64,000 bases of DNA from Bradyrhizobium iriomotense (GCF_018130765.1 NZ_JAFCJZ010000012.1:62001-126000), one strand, 5' to 3'. Shown: positions 38,436 to 47,708, numbered from the stretch's first letter. Notes: generated by a model from the sequence alone, not told the origin. Translations and numbers: made by a program.

Positions 38436-39056
38436 ATGTTTGTCAGGGCCTATTTGCGCGCGAGCACGAATGAGCAGGACGCAAACCGTGCCCGGGGGCA
38501 ACTCAAGGCGTTCGCTGCCGAACGCGGGCTGAGGATTGCCGCGTGGTACATCGAGAACGAGAGTGGCGCTAAGCTGGCCCGACCGGAGCTATTCCGGCTC
38601 ATTGCGGATGCTGAGCCGGGAGACGTTCTGCTGGTTGAACAGGTAGACCGGCTTTCTCGTCTATCAGGCGCCGATTGGGAGCGCTTAAAGGGTGAGCTTA
38701 CGGCGCGTCAATTACGGGTCGTGGCTCTCGATCTACCGACGTCGTGGATGATGGCCACCAAGACCTCTGACGAGTTCACCGGACGCATGTTCGAGGCAAT
38801 CAATGGCATGCTGTTGGATATGCTCGCTGCGGTGGCCCGGAAGGATTACGACGATCGACGTCGCCGACAGGCTCAAGGACAAGCTAGAGCCAAGGCTGAG
38901 GGCCGCTACAAGGGTCGTCCAGAAGATGTCCAACGAAACGATGCAATCGCACGCATGCTCGCATCGGGCCAATCATGGGGCTCTATCCAGTCTGCCACTG
39001 GCTGCAGCCGCGCAACCATTGCCAAGATCGCTAAGCGCGTGAAGGCAGCAGCTTGA
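38436..39056 (+). CDS. Serine recombinase (resolvase/invertase family)
   Basis: 206 residues from the ATG at 38436, which follows AGGGGCAG; earlier in-frame ATGs lie inside the promoter. The catalytic domain has YLRASTNEQDANRARGQ with the nucleophile serine in R-A-S, ELFRLIADAEPGDVLLVEQVDRLSRL with the two active-site arginines, and the linker helix FEAINGMLLDMLAAVARKDYDDRRRRQ. The C-terminal HTH reads IARMLASGQSWGSIQSATGCSRATIAKIAKRV. Similar stand-alone resolvases resolve cointegrates or act in small transposable units. Confidence 0.85.
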   Translation: MFVRAYLRASTNEQDANRARGQLKAFAAERGLRIAAWYIENESGAKLARPELFRLIADAEPGDVLLVEQVDRLSRLSGADWERLKGELTARQLRVVALDLPTSWMMATKTSDEFTGRMFEAINGMLLDMLAAVARKDYDDRRRRQAQGQARAKAEGRYKGRPEDVQRNDAIARMLASGQSWGSIQSATGCSRATIAKIAKRVKAAA

Positions 39057-39243
39057 GCCCTCAATATGCGGGCGTTATCAGCGCATGACCGCTTCCGGGC
39101 GACAAGCTGACCTCCTGCCGCGCTCGGACCATTTCGGCTTGTGACCCAAGGCGGACAATTGGTCGCATGGTTTGAGTAAGCCCGATCCGTAGCCTTTGGT
39201 TTAGTTGCCGAACGTCAACTGTTCCGCTCAGGGGGGCTTTTAG

Positions 39244-39993
39244 ATGTCAGTACCAACTCCCAAAATACGTGTCTCCTTTATTTGCACAATTCCATCGGCA
39301 GTGGTTACGCAGGCATTGGCACAAGCCGGTGCGGACGCCGTTGTCATCGACCAAGAGCACGGCGCGATTGGTCCCGAAAACCTCCATGCGATGATCGCGT
39401 CAACGGCAGGCACCAACTGTCGTCCGGTTGTCAGGGTCGGCAAGCGCGATGAAGCAATGGTGAAGCTGGCGCTCGACATGGGCGCTGCTGGTATTGTGTT
39501 TCCGCAGGTGAACACCGCCCAAGAGGCTACCGAGTGTGTCGCGATGACACGCTATCCGCCTCGCGGAAGGCGCGGTTTCGGTCCTTTCATCGGGCATTCC
39601 CGGTGGGGCGTATCCTTTCAAGATTATCTACCCAAGCTCGGGGACACTGTCGTCTGCAACATTCTGATCGAAACAAAAGCCGCGATTGACAATATCGAGG
39701 CTATCTGCGCCGTCGAAGGCATCAGCGTCTTGGTTCTCGCGCCGCTCGACCTTTCGGTCGAGCTAGGCTGCCCTGGCCAGTTTGACAATCCCGTCTTTTT
39801 AGAAGCGGTGGAGCGGTTCGAGCGAGCCACAACCGCTGCCCAAGTGCCAAAGAGCACACTCGCTGCGACGGAGCAGCAGGTCCAATCTGCTATAGAGCGC
39901 GGTTACGCGACCGTGGGGCTGGGCTTCGACGTTCTGTTACTCAAGAACGCCGCCGCAACGGCGATCGGCTGGGCAAGGCAATCTGCAATTTGA
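39244..39993 (+). CDS. HpcH/HpaI-family aldolase
   Basis: 249 residues, class II metal-dependent 2-keto-3-deoxy-acid aldolase fold. Metal and substrate motifs: VVIDQEHGAIG, RVGKRDEAMVKLALDMGAAGIVFPQV, YPPRGRRGFGPF, NILIETKAAIDNIEAI and LVLAPLDLSVELG. The family cleaves 4-hydroxy-2-keto-acids to pyruvate and an aldehyde. It is a metabolic cargo gene with no linked pathway genes in the island. GC content is between that of the island and the chromosome. Confidence 0.85.
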   Translation: MSVPTPKIRVSFICTIPSAVVTQALAQAGADAVVIDQEHGAIGPENLHAMIASTAGTNCRPVVRVGKRDEAMVKLALDMGAAGIVFPQVNTAQEATECVAMTRYPPRGRRGFGPFIGHSRWGVSFQDYLPKLGDTVVCNILIETKAAIDNIEAICAVEGISVLVLAPLDLSVELGCPGQFDNPVFLEAVERFERATTAAQVPKSTLAATEQQVQSAIERGYATVGLGFDVLLLKNAAATAIGWARQSAI

Positions 39994-40274
39994 AAACGGC
40001 CGGGGAGGGACAAACTACGACGCAAATGTCGCGCATGCCTAAGTCAGCTTCTGGCCCATTTGCGAAGCTGGTCGGGTCTGACCCAGGTCCGCTCACTGCG
40101 CTAGAGCGGACGAGATTGGCTCGACCTGAGTTCTTCGCTGTTTGACCCGTTTTGGACCTCAACTGATGTGTGGCATGAGACTTCAAGGCTGCACGCCGGG
40201 TGTGAGGAGCGCGACCAATCGGTCGCACTATGAGGAGTGTCAAGCCGCTCGGCGCGACATCCGGGTTTACTCAA

Positions 40275-40817
40275 CTAGCGGCCACGCTCGTCGCTAACTG
40301 GCGGCAATCCCATATGCCAGGTTTCGATCCGAAACTCGCCATCGCGCGCAGCCTCAATTCGAGCAAAGAGCGCCGGTCCTTGAATCTTAGCCGCAAAGGA
40401 CTCAATGATTTGAAAAACTTCTGTCGGGCGAACGAGATGGCCACGTATCACAAGGCGCCCATCATCTCTCCGCACGATCGGGTAACGAAAGACTTGTGCA
40501 GTATGGAACTCAGAGAGCTTCTCCACTAGAGCCTCAACGTGATCGCCCGTTACCATAAGGCCTAGACCGCACGCTCGTTGATAGGCTGCCTGTATGTCGT
40601 GCTTGAGCTTCCCTACATCGTCATAGGAATCTCCGCGGGAGAGAAGATAGGTCTTAAGCAGCAGCTCCAACCCATGACTCATCAGAAAGTAAGCCGGGGG
40701 TACCACGCCCGGCTCAGCCTCATCATGGATGAGAATTTCAGCTGCTCGCAGATAGGCCGCAGCCTCGTGCCAAAACTGCAGCGCCAAAATTCCAAGAGGA
40801 ATGCGATTGCTCATCAA
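40275..40817 (-). CDS. HEPN-like helical protein
   Basis: 180 residues. The sequence FWHEAAAYLRAAEILI, PPAYFLMSHGLELLLKTYLLSRG and KLKHDIQAAYQRACGLGL follows the helical pattern of HEPN domain proteins that often pair with nucleotidyltransferases or act in defence. A classic Rx4-6H motif is not evident, so it may be a non-catalytic HEPN. The C-terminal 50 residues are not recognised. No MNT-type nucleotidyltransferase is adjacent. Confidence 0.6.
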   Translation of the reverse strand: MMSNRIPLGILALQFWHEAAAYLRAAEILIHDEAEPGVVPPAYFLMSHGLELLLKTYLLSRGDSYDDVGKLKHDIQAAYQRACGLGLMVTGDHVEALVEKLSEFHTAQVFRYPIVRRDDGRLVIRGHLVRPTEVFQIIESFAAKIQGPALFARIEAARDGEFRIETWHMGLPPVSDERGR

Positions 40818-40971
40818 AGGTCACTTTGTTCTGGATGATCCTCGGAAATGAACCGCCAAGACGAGCGAATACCGTAAATCTGCCTAGAGCCGTTTGCAAC
40901 CGCCCAAAGAATTCTGAGCCTGCCGCATTGGTGATGACGATGGGCTTGCGCTTGAGGAGGACTCAACGGAC

Positions 40972-41127
40972 ATGCAGCTCTACCAGTGGCAACCGATAGA
41001 CCCGGAAAGCCAGCGTGGGCGACCAGCTCGGCAACGCTTTAACCTTTTCAGAGATCTGGACATCACGCATCGAGCCCCGCTCTATGTAGCAGCCTTCGTG
41101 CGTGCATCCGTGAATTTAGGTAAGTAG
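40972..41127 (+). CDS. Possible 51-aa protein ahead of the PD-(D/E)XK gene
   Basis: ATG at 40972 preceded by GAGGAGG with 9 nt spacing. Reads MQLYQWQPIDPESQRGRP to LYVAAFVRASVNLGK. It fills most of the otherwise gene-less 350 bp before the nuclease gene and ends 40 bp from that gene's ATG. No homology recognised; the SD is the main evidence. It could be an upstream regulator or leader peptide, or a chance ORF. Confidence 0.3.
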   Translation: MQLYQWQPIDPESQRGRPARQRFNLFRDLDITHRAPLYVAAFVRASVNLGK

Positions 41128-41167
41128 GCCGCATTCCAACCTTTTGCTGATCAGGTTGACATCACCC

Positions 41168-42757
41168 ATGAGGTACAAGCGAGACAAGGCACGGAAGAAA
41201 TTGAACGAACTCCTCAGCCTTGCCGATGATGAGGCCTTCCTCATTATGGTGTGGGCGGTGGACGCTCTCCAGTCAAAACGGGCCCAGGCCGCTGGTCGAT
41301 ATTTGACCTTCCCTGCTGAAGCACAGGATGCCCAGCTCGGCGACCGCTACTTCGTCTTCAAGTGGGTACTTGAAACGCTCGTGAATGAACTACTGACGAT
41401 CCCGAAGAAGCGTCCCTCGCGCCGAGGTCGGTCGCGGACACTCAACTGTAGTCAATTTGACACGATCGCAAGCTGCGCCAATGTCCTTAAGGACCTAGAG
41501 AACGAGGAAGACGGGATCTTTCTAGCACGCTCCAGCGTCATCGACATGATGCACAAGATAGGACACCGGCAATTTGAGTGGCAACGAGGATTCGGTAATT
41601 TTGCGCAGATCTATCGCTCCTTGTTTGTTTTTGGAGGTGACCTCGCGAAGGAACATTTCCAAAGGACTCACGGTCTGACTCTGGCGGATTTTTTCCTTTG
41701 TGGACTTGCATTCTTTGGCCTTTCGCAAGACCGCCCCGGATTCGAAACGACAGTGGCGATGTCTGATCTATCTATTTCCGGCGCAACGCGAGATGCAGCG
41801 CTTCGTTTATTGGCCGCCCCCTCACTGCTTGAGGCTCGAAAGCAAGCTGCCGCGATAAGAAAGGCAGGCGGTCAATTCACTGCATATAGGCAGAGCGTTC
41901 TACGCAAGACACCCGCGATCCTCTTTAGGCGGGAGGGGAATGTCATTGCACGCGCCCCTCTACCTCTTCTCATTATGCAGCGCATAACGACCGGCCTGTA
42001 CTATGACCTTGTCGGGGGCGGGTCGAGGATCTGGCGCGAGATTGGCGGGCGCTTTGAGAGTTACTGCTTGGAATTGCTGAGCGAGGCGCTCCCGGAATCT
42101 GCGCCAAAGGGTAGCTTCAAATACCGATTCAAAAGGGACTTCGATTCGCCCGATATCTTTCTTCATGACAAGACCGGCGCCATAAAGCTCGCGATCGAAT
42201 GCAAAGCCAAGAAGATGTCGATCGTCGCGAAGTTCTCCGACGACCCACTCCAGGAGGCTCGCGAGGCGTTCTCGGAGATAATCAAGGGCGTTGTTCAGAT
42301 CTGGCGGTTCTTTTCGCACTGCCGACGCGCGAACAACATCCATGCGATCACCCCAGACGCGGCCGGGGTGGTTTTAACTCTCGATCCTTGGCTGCAAGTA
42401 TCCAACTACCTGGATCGCGTGTTGGCAGAGGCGCACACGCTCGCCACACAGATAGATCCTGAAATCTCTGAAAACGACAGAAGGGCCATCATCTTCTGTA
42501 CGATCGAGGACCTGGAGAGCACCCTTGGCGCCTGCTCTGACGGATCTTTTTTCGAGGCGGCTCTCGCTGCTGCAACTAACGCGGAATTCAAAGGCTGGGC
42601 GCTCGCCAATGTTCACGATCGGATATCACAGGAGCAAAGACAGAATGAGTATCCTTTCAGGGACCGAATTGCCGACCTTTTGCCGGTCTGGAAGCTTTTG
42701 AAAGATCGAGCAGCTGCTACAATGTCTGATCGAGCAACTACAAACGCCGCTCGATGA
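41168..42757 (+). CDS. Putative PD-(D/E)XK nuclease of unknown family
   Basis: 529 residues from the ATG at 41168 (a TTG at 41144 is possible; numbering below counts from it). The N-terminal 300 residues are helical and unrecognised. The C-terminal part has E305 in GGRFESYCLELL, then SPDIFL with D337, then LAIECKAKK with E352 and K354: spacing typical of the restriction-endonuclease-like core. The enzyme is expected to cut DNA or RNA. No helicase or methylase is fused. Its 3' end overlaps the convergent remnant at 42738 by 20 bp. Confidence 0.65.
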   Translation: MRYKRDKARKKLNELLSLADDEAFLIMVWAVDALQSKRAQAAGRYLTFPAEAQDAQLGDRYFVFKWVLETLVNELLTIPKKRPSRRGRSRTLNCSQFDTIASCANVLKDLENEEDGIFLARSSVIDMMHKIGHRQFEWQRGFGNFAQIYRSLFVFGGDLAKEHFQRTHGLTLADFFLCGLAFFGLSQDRPGFETTVAMSDLSISGATRDAALRLLAAPSLLEARKQAAAIRKAGGQFTAYRQSVLRKTPAILFRREGNVIARAPLPLLIMQRITTGLYYDLVGGGSRIWREIGGRFESYCLELLSEALPESAPKGSFKYRFKRDFDSPDIFLHDKTGAIKLAIECKAKKMSIVAKFSDDPLQEAREAFSEIIKGVVQIWRFFSHCRRANNIHAITPDAAGVVLTLDPWLQVSNYLDRVLAEAHTLATQIDPEISENDRRAIIFCTIEDLESTLGACSDGSFFEAALAAATNAEFKGWALANVHDRISQEQRQNEYPFRDRIADLLPVWKLLKDRAAATMSDRATTNAAR

Positions 42758-43187
42758 GCTTCTGCACCCATTGCTCGATTGATTTAGTTGGAAACTCAAA
42801 ACCAGCAAACTCGGCAAATAGTGGCCTCAGAGCCGCCTCGACGGCTGGAGCTATCGAATTCACCGAGGCTTCAAGCGGCAGTTCTACCGACGTCGTCACC
42901 ACATCCGTACCGGTTTGGCGCGGCAAGCTGAAGTAGCTTGAATAGGCCCACGATATTAAGCCCCGACCCGCGAGCCGACTCCAACGAAATGCAAAGCGAA
43001 GCGTGGTTTCTTCTTCACTCCAGCCGAGCGCGCGAGCGAATGAAAGCCCGACTGCAATAGTCTCGGCTACGTCTAAGATGGCAAAAATCGGCTCAAATGC
43101 CGTGCCGGGCGCAACCTTTTCAGTCACGTCGTCTGGGAGATTGCGCAGCAGATAAAACCTGCCGCTTGGATCAAACCAGTTGTTACT
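42738..43187 (-). pseudogene. 3' remnant of a larger gene (C-terminal module of an AlbA_2-like protein)
   Basis: The open frame from GTG 43127 gives 129 residues (FARALGWSEEETTLRFAFRWSRLAGRGLISWA ... PLFAEFAGFEFPTKSIEQWVQKLIERRL). Coding-like sequence continues upstream in the same frame without a start (NNWFDPSGRFYLLRNLPDD), up to the stop of the frame at 43188, where the next gene ends. To me the WxDPxGRFYLLR and AEAIAVGLSFARALG-type blocks recall the C-terminal part of putative DNA-binding (AlbA_2) proteins; this is memory-based and moderate at best. The 5' part appears lost, perhaps replaced by the 43183-44280 gene. Confidence 0.45.
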
Positions 43188-44280
43188 CTAGCTTGGAGAC
43201 AAACTCATTCACATCTTCGGCGTTGTCGTTGATCCAGGCCTTCATCTTGGGAACGAAGCTATCAGGCTCCTCTAAGAATTCGCTCATTGGCTTGAACGTG
43301 ACGACGGTTGTCCAGCCCGTCGTTTCTGCGTAGGTCCATGGCGCTCGGACCAACGGTGCAGAAGCCCGGATGGCCTGTATGGTGCGCTTGTCTTCCGCGC
43401 CCACGCAGATGAACACTGAATCGCGGGAAGGAATTCTACCCTGCTTAAACGTGGAGCTTGGGTCGAGGGCGATACCGTAGCCAAAGAACAAGTCGTTGAA
43501 ACCGCTGTGGGTAAGAAAGGTGTATCCCCAAATCAATTTCTGCTGTGTGTGAAATTCTAGGCTCCGTTCATTCACCATTCTGCTGCGGTAGAAGCAGCCT
43601 TTCAGAGACTTGAGATGCAGATATATCGAATGAAACGTGTGGTACATTCGCGCCCCCGATCGCAAATAGACAATCGAAGCTGCGTAGTCGTCTCGTCCCG
43701 CAAATTCGTTGTTCATTCCATTCTCTCCAAGAAAAGAAAATAGCTCAGTGGCGAGGAGTTTAACGTCGGCGGCGGCGCTGTTCGCAAGATTGAGAAGAGA
43801 GACGCTCAGAGCGGGCCAGCTTAGTAGGTGCGGGGTTGCTCCTCCTGTGGCGGCTCCACCATCCTGAAACCCCTCGGGCGCTCCGGTAAGATGAGTCAGC
43901 AAGCAGACGACCCCGGGCAGTTCCGGATAGTGTTCGGCGCTAATCCACCTGCCGTAGCGGGCAAGCTGGTCTGGTTGCAGCGGAGCGTCGATTTTGTTCT
44001 CAACTGCGACGATAGGCCTGCCGTCGGCGCACAATACGAGGTCTATCCGCCCCTCAGGGATCCATTGCTGCACCTCAAGTGAGAAGACCGCCACCTCTGA
44101 GGTGGCAGCTTCGAATCTGACTCGAAGTAGGTCAGGAACGAAAACAAGGGCAAGCTGCTTCTGCACCGTTGCGGGAAGTCGGTTGAAAAAATCGGCGAGA
44201 CATTCGCTCGTGTAATCTTCAAGTGGCGTTCTTCCGTTCGTTGCGCGATAGCGAAAGAGTCTTCCGTAAAGTGAGGACAA
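43183..44280 (-). CDS. PD-(D/E)XK nuclease superfamily protein
   Basis: 365 residues from a TTG start (MSSLYGRLFRYRATNGRTPLEDYTSECLA). Active-site pattern: E21/E26 in the first helix, EGRIDLVL with D80, VAVENKI with E94 and K96, then QPDQLARYGRW. This is the layout of PD-(D/E)XK family 4 proteins. The C-terminal half is alpha/beta and not recognised. These proteins occur as solitary genes in defence-rich regions and near mobile elements; the role is probably nucleic-acid cleavage (inference). Confidence 0.75.
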   Translation of the reverse strand: MSSLYGRLFRYRATNGRTPLEDYTSECLADFFNRLPATVQKQLALVFVPDLLRVRFEAATSEVAVFSLEVQQWIPEGRIDLVLCADGRPIVAVENKIDAPLQPDQLARYGRWISAEHYPELPGVVCLLTHLTGAPEGFQDGGAATGGATPHLLSWPALSVSLLNLANSAAADVKLLATELFSFLGENGMNNEFAGRDDYAASIVYLRSGARMYHTFHSIYLHLKSLKGCFYRSRMVNERSLEFHTQQKLIWGYTFLTHSGFNDLFFGYGIALDPSSTFKQGRIPSRDSVFICVGAEDKRTIQAIRASAPLVRAPWTYAETTGWTTVVTFKPMSEFLEEPDSFVPKMKAWINDNAEDVNEFVSKLE

Positions 44281-44525
44281 ATGCTGGCCCTATAATGTGA
44301 AATTTCAATGCGAAGACCGCTGCTTCGATGTCTCCGTTTGTCCTCTCTGATTCGTCAGTGCGCCCCAACCTCCAGCCGAACAATACTCCAAAAGGCTAGG
44401 GTTCGCCTCCCCGAAAAGTATCCAAGTGCTATGCCACAACCTCTCTCGGGCGAGCCTCCGGCGCAAATGAGGCTTCCCGCGATGGTTGGAAATCCCTAAC
44501 ATCTTGATGGGCTGGGGGCTGGAAA

Positions 44526-45572
44526 ATGATTCGATATACCCGCGTGGGCAGTCTGGTCCGGACTGCCCGCAAATCGGCAGGGTACACGCAGGCTAGTCTG
44601 GCTAAGAAGGCGCGCATTGGACTCTCGGCGCTGCAAGGTGTCGAGCAGGGAAAGGGGCGCGCTTCGAGTCTAGGAGCCATCCTGAAGGCTCTTGGCCTTG
44701 AGCTGAGGGGGCGCCAATTACCGGCCGGACCTGTGGGGGCCGCGCTTTTGCAAGTTCGTGAACGACGCAAGCTCAGCCGAAGGCGGTTGGCCAAAGCGCT
44801 GGGTGTCAGCGTCGATGCGTTGGTCTCGACCGAGCGTGGGGGAGGACTTGTTTCCGTCTTAGAGAGCTACGGTGACGCAGTAGCAGCGCGGTTCTATCTG
44901 GCACCTCCCGGCGAGAAGAGAAAGTTTAGCGTTAACCAAGGCAACAGCACAGGGAACGATCTCTGGGAGACTCCGACCGAACTAGGTCAGCAACTGAGTA
45001 CAGCGGTCGGAGGATTTGACCTCGACCCTTGTGCAGCGACCGCAGATCGGAGAAGGGCCAGTGTAAAGGCCAAGGTGCTCCTCACTGCTGACGATGATGG
45101 TCTTGCAGCTCGGTGGCATGGTCGTGTCTTCGTCAATCCTCCCTATTCGCGCGGAATAGCGGAATGGATTCGGAAGTGCTGGCATGAGAGCGAACGCGGC
45201 TGTGTCGTTATCGGTCTTGTACCGGCTCGACCTGATACCGGATGGTGGCACGACTACGTCGCGAACAAAGCCGATATTTACATGCTCAAGGGGCGTTTGA
45301 AGTTTGGCGCAAGCCGCACAAATGCGCCATTTCCATCGAGTGTCGTATGCTGGAATGGAACGCCGGAGTTGGTCCAGAAACTGACGTCCGTGCTGGCGGA
45401 TGCTTGGCATATTCCAAAGACGGTTCAGGCAAGGACCAAACATTCGAAGCAGGGTTTTTCCAAGCGTTCCGGCCCGACTAGGGCAAGAGGGCAACAAGTC
45501 TATCCAACTAATCAAGGCAGGATCAAAAACCCCATGAAAAGCCGAAATCACTCGGCGCCGCGCGAAGGCTAA
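44526..45572 (+). CDS. XRE-like HTH fused to phage-type Dam DNA N6-adenine methyltransferase
   Basis: 348 residues. Two helix-turn-helix domains (about 5-60: RTARKSAGYTQASLAKKARI; about 70-115: RERRKLSRRRLAKALGVS), then a Dam-phage methyltransferase with WETP (147-150), FDLDPCA (164-170) and catalytic NPPY (204-207), ending near residue 285, followed by a basic tail. Likely methylates adenine in DNA; the HTH part suggests it may bind its own promoter or a control site. No matching restriction enzyme is adjacent, although the 308-aa gene 47 bp downstream could be one. Confidence 0.82.
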   Translation: MIRYTRVGSLVRTARKSAGYTQASLAKKARIGLSALQGVEQGKGRASSLGAILKALGLELRGRQLPAGPVGAALLQVRERRKLSRRRLAKALGVSVDALVSTERGGGLVSVLESYGDAVAARFYLAPPGEKRKFSVNQGNSTGNDLWETPTELGQQLSTAVGGFDLDPCAATADRRRASVKAKVLLTADDDGLAARWHGRVFVNPPYSRGIAEWIRKCWHESERGCVVIGLVPARPDTGWWHDYVANKADIYMLKGRLKFGASRTNAPFPSSVVCWNGTPELVQKLTSVLADAWHIPKTVQARTKHSKQGFSKRSGPTRARGQQVYPTNQGRIKNPMKSRNHSAPREG

Positions 45573-45619
45573 AAGCGTGGCGCGTTCTTCGTCCAGTATC
45601 GATTCTCCCAACAACACAA

Positions 45620-46546
45620 ATGTCAGAAGCTCCTTGTGCGATGCTGGACAACAACGACACGTTCACAGAGTGGTTTGCGAAAATACTTCCCGAGATACCA
45701 GTCCGCTTGGAGATCAGGCATAGCTCTCGCGTACCCGGCGGAATTCGTCGAGAATGCTCAGGTATCGAAGATGTGCTGAGTTGCTATCGCTGGCGAGCCG
45801 AGTGGCTCGACATACACGGCCTCCCGCACAAATCGGAAAGCTGGGTCGAAACACAAGAGTCTCTCTTTGAGCTGAGGGCTTGGCTCGCAGAGAGCATCAG
45901 CCAAACTTCTTGCGACAGCCAATTCTTAAAAGCCTGCGAAGCAGTCATAAGGTGGGGCGGCGGGGCTCGCAGCGGACACAATGGAGCGAAGGGCTTCGTT
46001 CTCTCTAAAGCCAAAGACGGAAAGTTGCGGGATTATTTCGCAAGAGCAAAGAAGGCGATGAGGCTCGATAGCGCGCAAGCGATTCGCGGCATCGAGACCA
46101 TGAATGCGATGCTCATCAAGATACATTCGCTGCTGTCAGATGATGGGCTACCGATATACGACTCTCGCGTTGCTGGGGCCGCCGGGGCGTTGGTCGAACT
46201 TTACTGCCGGTCAAATGGCAACAATGAGGATCAAGGCAAGTTGCCGCAGTTTCCAAGTACTGATGAGAACCGAAGGATCAGTCGCTTGATCGAGAACTGT
46301 CGCGTCAGTGAAATCATACGATATCGTTCGACGGGGTACGCGACCAAATGGGCGTCTGCTGCAGTTGCCCTTGGCCACCTTTTCCGAGATGCACTGGTTC
46401 TCAGGCCAGACTTGTTCGATAAACTCGAAGGTCTCTCCAACCGAATGCATGCGCTTGAAGCTGCAATGTTCATGATCGGATCCGACCTCAATAGCCTTCG
46501 CCCAGCATTTGCTGCGTACAGCAGAACACCCGTTGAATGGACGTGA
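45620..46546 (+). CDS. Hypothetical 308-aa protein downstream of the Dam-like gene
   Basis: Starts 47 bp after the methyltransferase gene in the same direction. Largely helical. A block reading IRWGGGARSGHNGAKGF and a block LPIYDSRVAGAAGALVELYC are conserved-looking; the second recalls helical DNA-glycosylase-like proteins, but this is a weak impression only. No nuclease motif is clear. Coupling to the methyltransferase makes a modification-dependent role worth testing. Confidence 0.6.
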   Translation: MSEAPCAMLDNNDTFTEWFAKILPEIPVRLEIRHSSRVPGGIRRECSGIEDVLSCYRWRAEWLDIHGLPHKSESWVETQESLFELRAWLAESISQTSCDSQFLKACEAVIRWGGGARSGHNGAKGFVLSKAKDGKLRDYFARAKKAMRLDSAQAIRGIETMNAMLIKIHSLLSDDGLPIYDSRVAGAAGALVELYCRSNGNNEDQGKLPQFPSTDENRRISRLIENCRVSEIIRYRSTGYATKWASAAVALGHLFRDALVLRPDLFDKLEGLSNRMHALEAAMFMIGSDLNSLRPAFAAYSRTPVEWT

Positions 46547-46743
46547 GACCGCGAGCGACAGTTAGAGTAAGTCGATCAATCTTCCGCTGGCATCGACCGC
46601 CCGGACGCGATGAGCTGGGTATCGCTTCTGCACAGACTCGAGATTTAGCGCAATGTTCTGCGCATTGTTCCAGACACGGGAGACAGTTAGCCAAGTATGC
46701 GAGTTTGATTGCAGGATCTGGATCTCGACCAAATCCATCGCCC

Positions 46744-47265
46744 TCATCCATTCTTCAAATGATGCAAAAAATGTCCGCTCGTATCCGGCCCCCCGATTTC
46801 GACCTCAAGCAATTCACCCAGCCTTGCGTTGGTAAAAGCGCGAAGAAGGTTCGGATGTTTAGTCCAGTCGTACTCTGCGAGAACCGCTGCTAATTCGTTC
46901 AGCAGATCGCGATTAGCATCTTCGTCCGAGACATAGGTCTTTCGACCATTCTCTGACCAATCATCATCCACGAGACGGTACCCGAACTCGACTAAGACAT
47001 GATCCGTATGCATGCCCATCTTAAGCTCTGCTGTGACCTGTCGTCGGGCGGATGACCAACGAGCAGCCTTGGCCCACAGACCGCCACCTGCGCTGATCCA
47101 ATCCTTGAACCGGACCTGTTCGACAGCGAATGCAGCTTCCTTTACGCGGCGGGCCCGCGCGCCTCTGAGCCGCTCGTATTCTTCATTCCCCAGCAGAGGC
47201 AAACCGGCGCTCCGCCTTAGAGCGTTTCGGGCATCAATGTCGGCATTGATTTGGTCATCCCTCAT
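46744..47265 (-). CDS. Hypothetical 173-aa protein
   Basis: Starts at ATG 47265 (a GTG at 47274 is possible). Helical and charged: DDQINADIDARNALRRSAGLP, ALRRSAGLPLLGNEEYERLRGARARRVK, then a beta-rich middle (MHTDHVLVEFGYRLV) and helix DANRDLLNELAAVLAEYDW. No family recognised. The 197 bp to its 3' side hold nothing evident. Confidence 0.55.
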   Translation of the reverse strand: MRDDQINADIDARNALRRSAGLPLLGNEEYERLRGARARRVKEAAFAVEQVRFKDWISAGGGLWAKAARWSSARRQVTAELKMGMHTDHVLVEFGYRLVDDDWSENGRKTYVSDEDANRDLLNELAAVLAEYDWTKHPNLLRAFTNARLGELLEVEIGGPDTSGHFLHHLKNG

Positions 47266-47329
47266 GCCGACCACTATACAGGGGCATGGCCGTTTTGTCA
47301 GCTATCCATACGGGCCTGAGAGCGACACA

Positions 47330-47557
47330 CTACTTCGAGCTTTGCCGCTTCGCTCTCTTTAGGAATTCGTCGGGCTCGACCTTCAGGGTGGCAGCGAGCC
47401 TGCCGATCACCTTGATGCTTACAAAGAACACACCCTTTTCCAACTGGCTGAGATAGCTCCGGCTTATTCCAGCATCGTACGCCAGTGCGTCTTGCGAGAA
47501 GCCTTTTGCCTGCCGCAAACGACGGAGATTAGTGGCGAAGGTGTCCCGCAAGTCCAT
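47330..47557 (-). CDS. XRE family transcriptional regulator
   Basis: 75 residues, a single Cro/C1-type HTH: LRRLRQAKGFSQDALAYDAGISRSYLSQLEKG, with the downstream helix VIGRLAATLKVEPDEFLKRA. Size and layout suit a small repressor. It lies 64 bp from the 5' end of the divergent... reverse-neighbour gene at 46744 in the same direction, so it may regulate that gene. Confidence 0.85.
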   Translation of the reverse strand: MDLRDTFATNLRRLRQAKGFSQDALAYDAGISRSYLSQLEKGVFFVSIKVIGRLAATLKVEPDEFLKRAKRQSSK

Positions 47558-47708
47558 GCGGGGTTAGAATGACAATTGTTTGGTATCTAGCACCTCTGTA
47601 TACTGAACAAACGCTCCTCAACCTTAGGCAGGGTGCGGGGCTGACCTGTTTCGACCATTTTGCGTTGAAGTTCTTTGCTCTCGATTGCCTACAAAATTGT
47701 TGGCTTCT

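Noticed and set aside
46537..46893. 118-aa plus-strand open frame
   Set aside because: Overlaps the end of the minus-strand 173-aa gene; no SD, no recognisable pattern.
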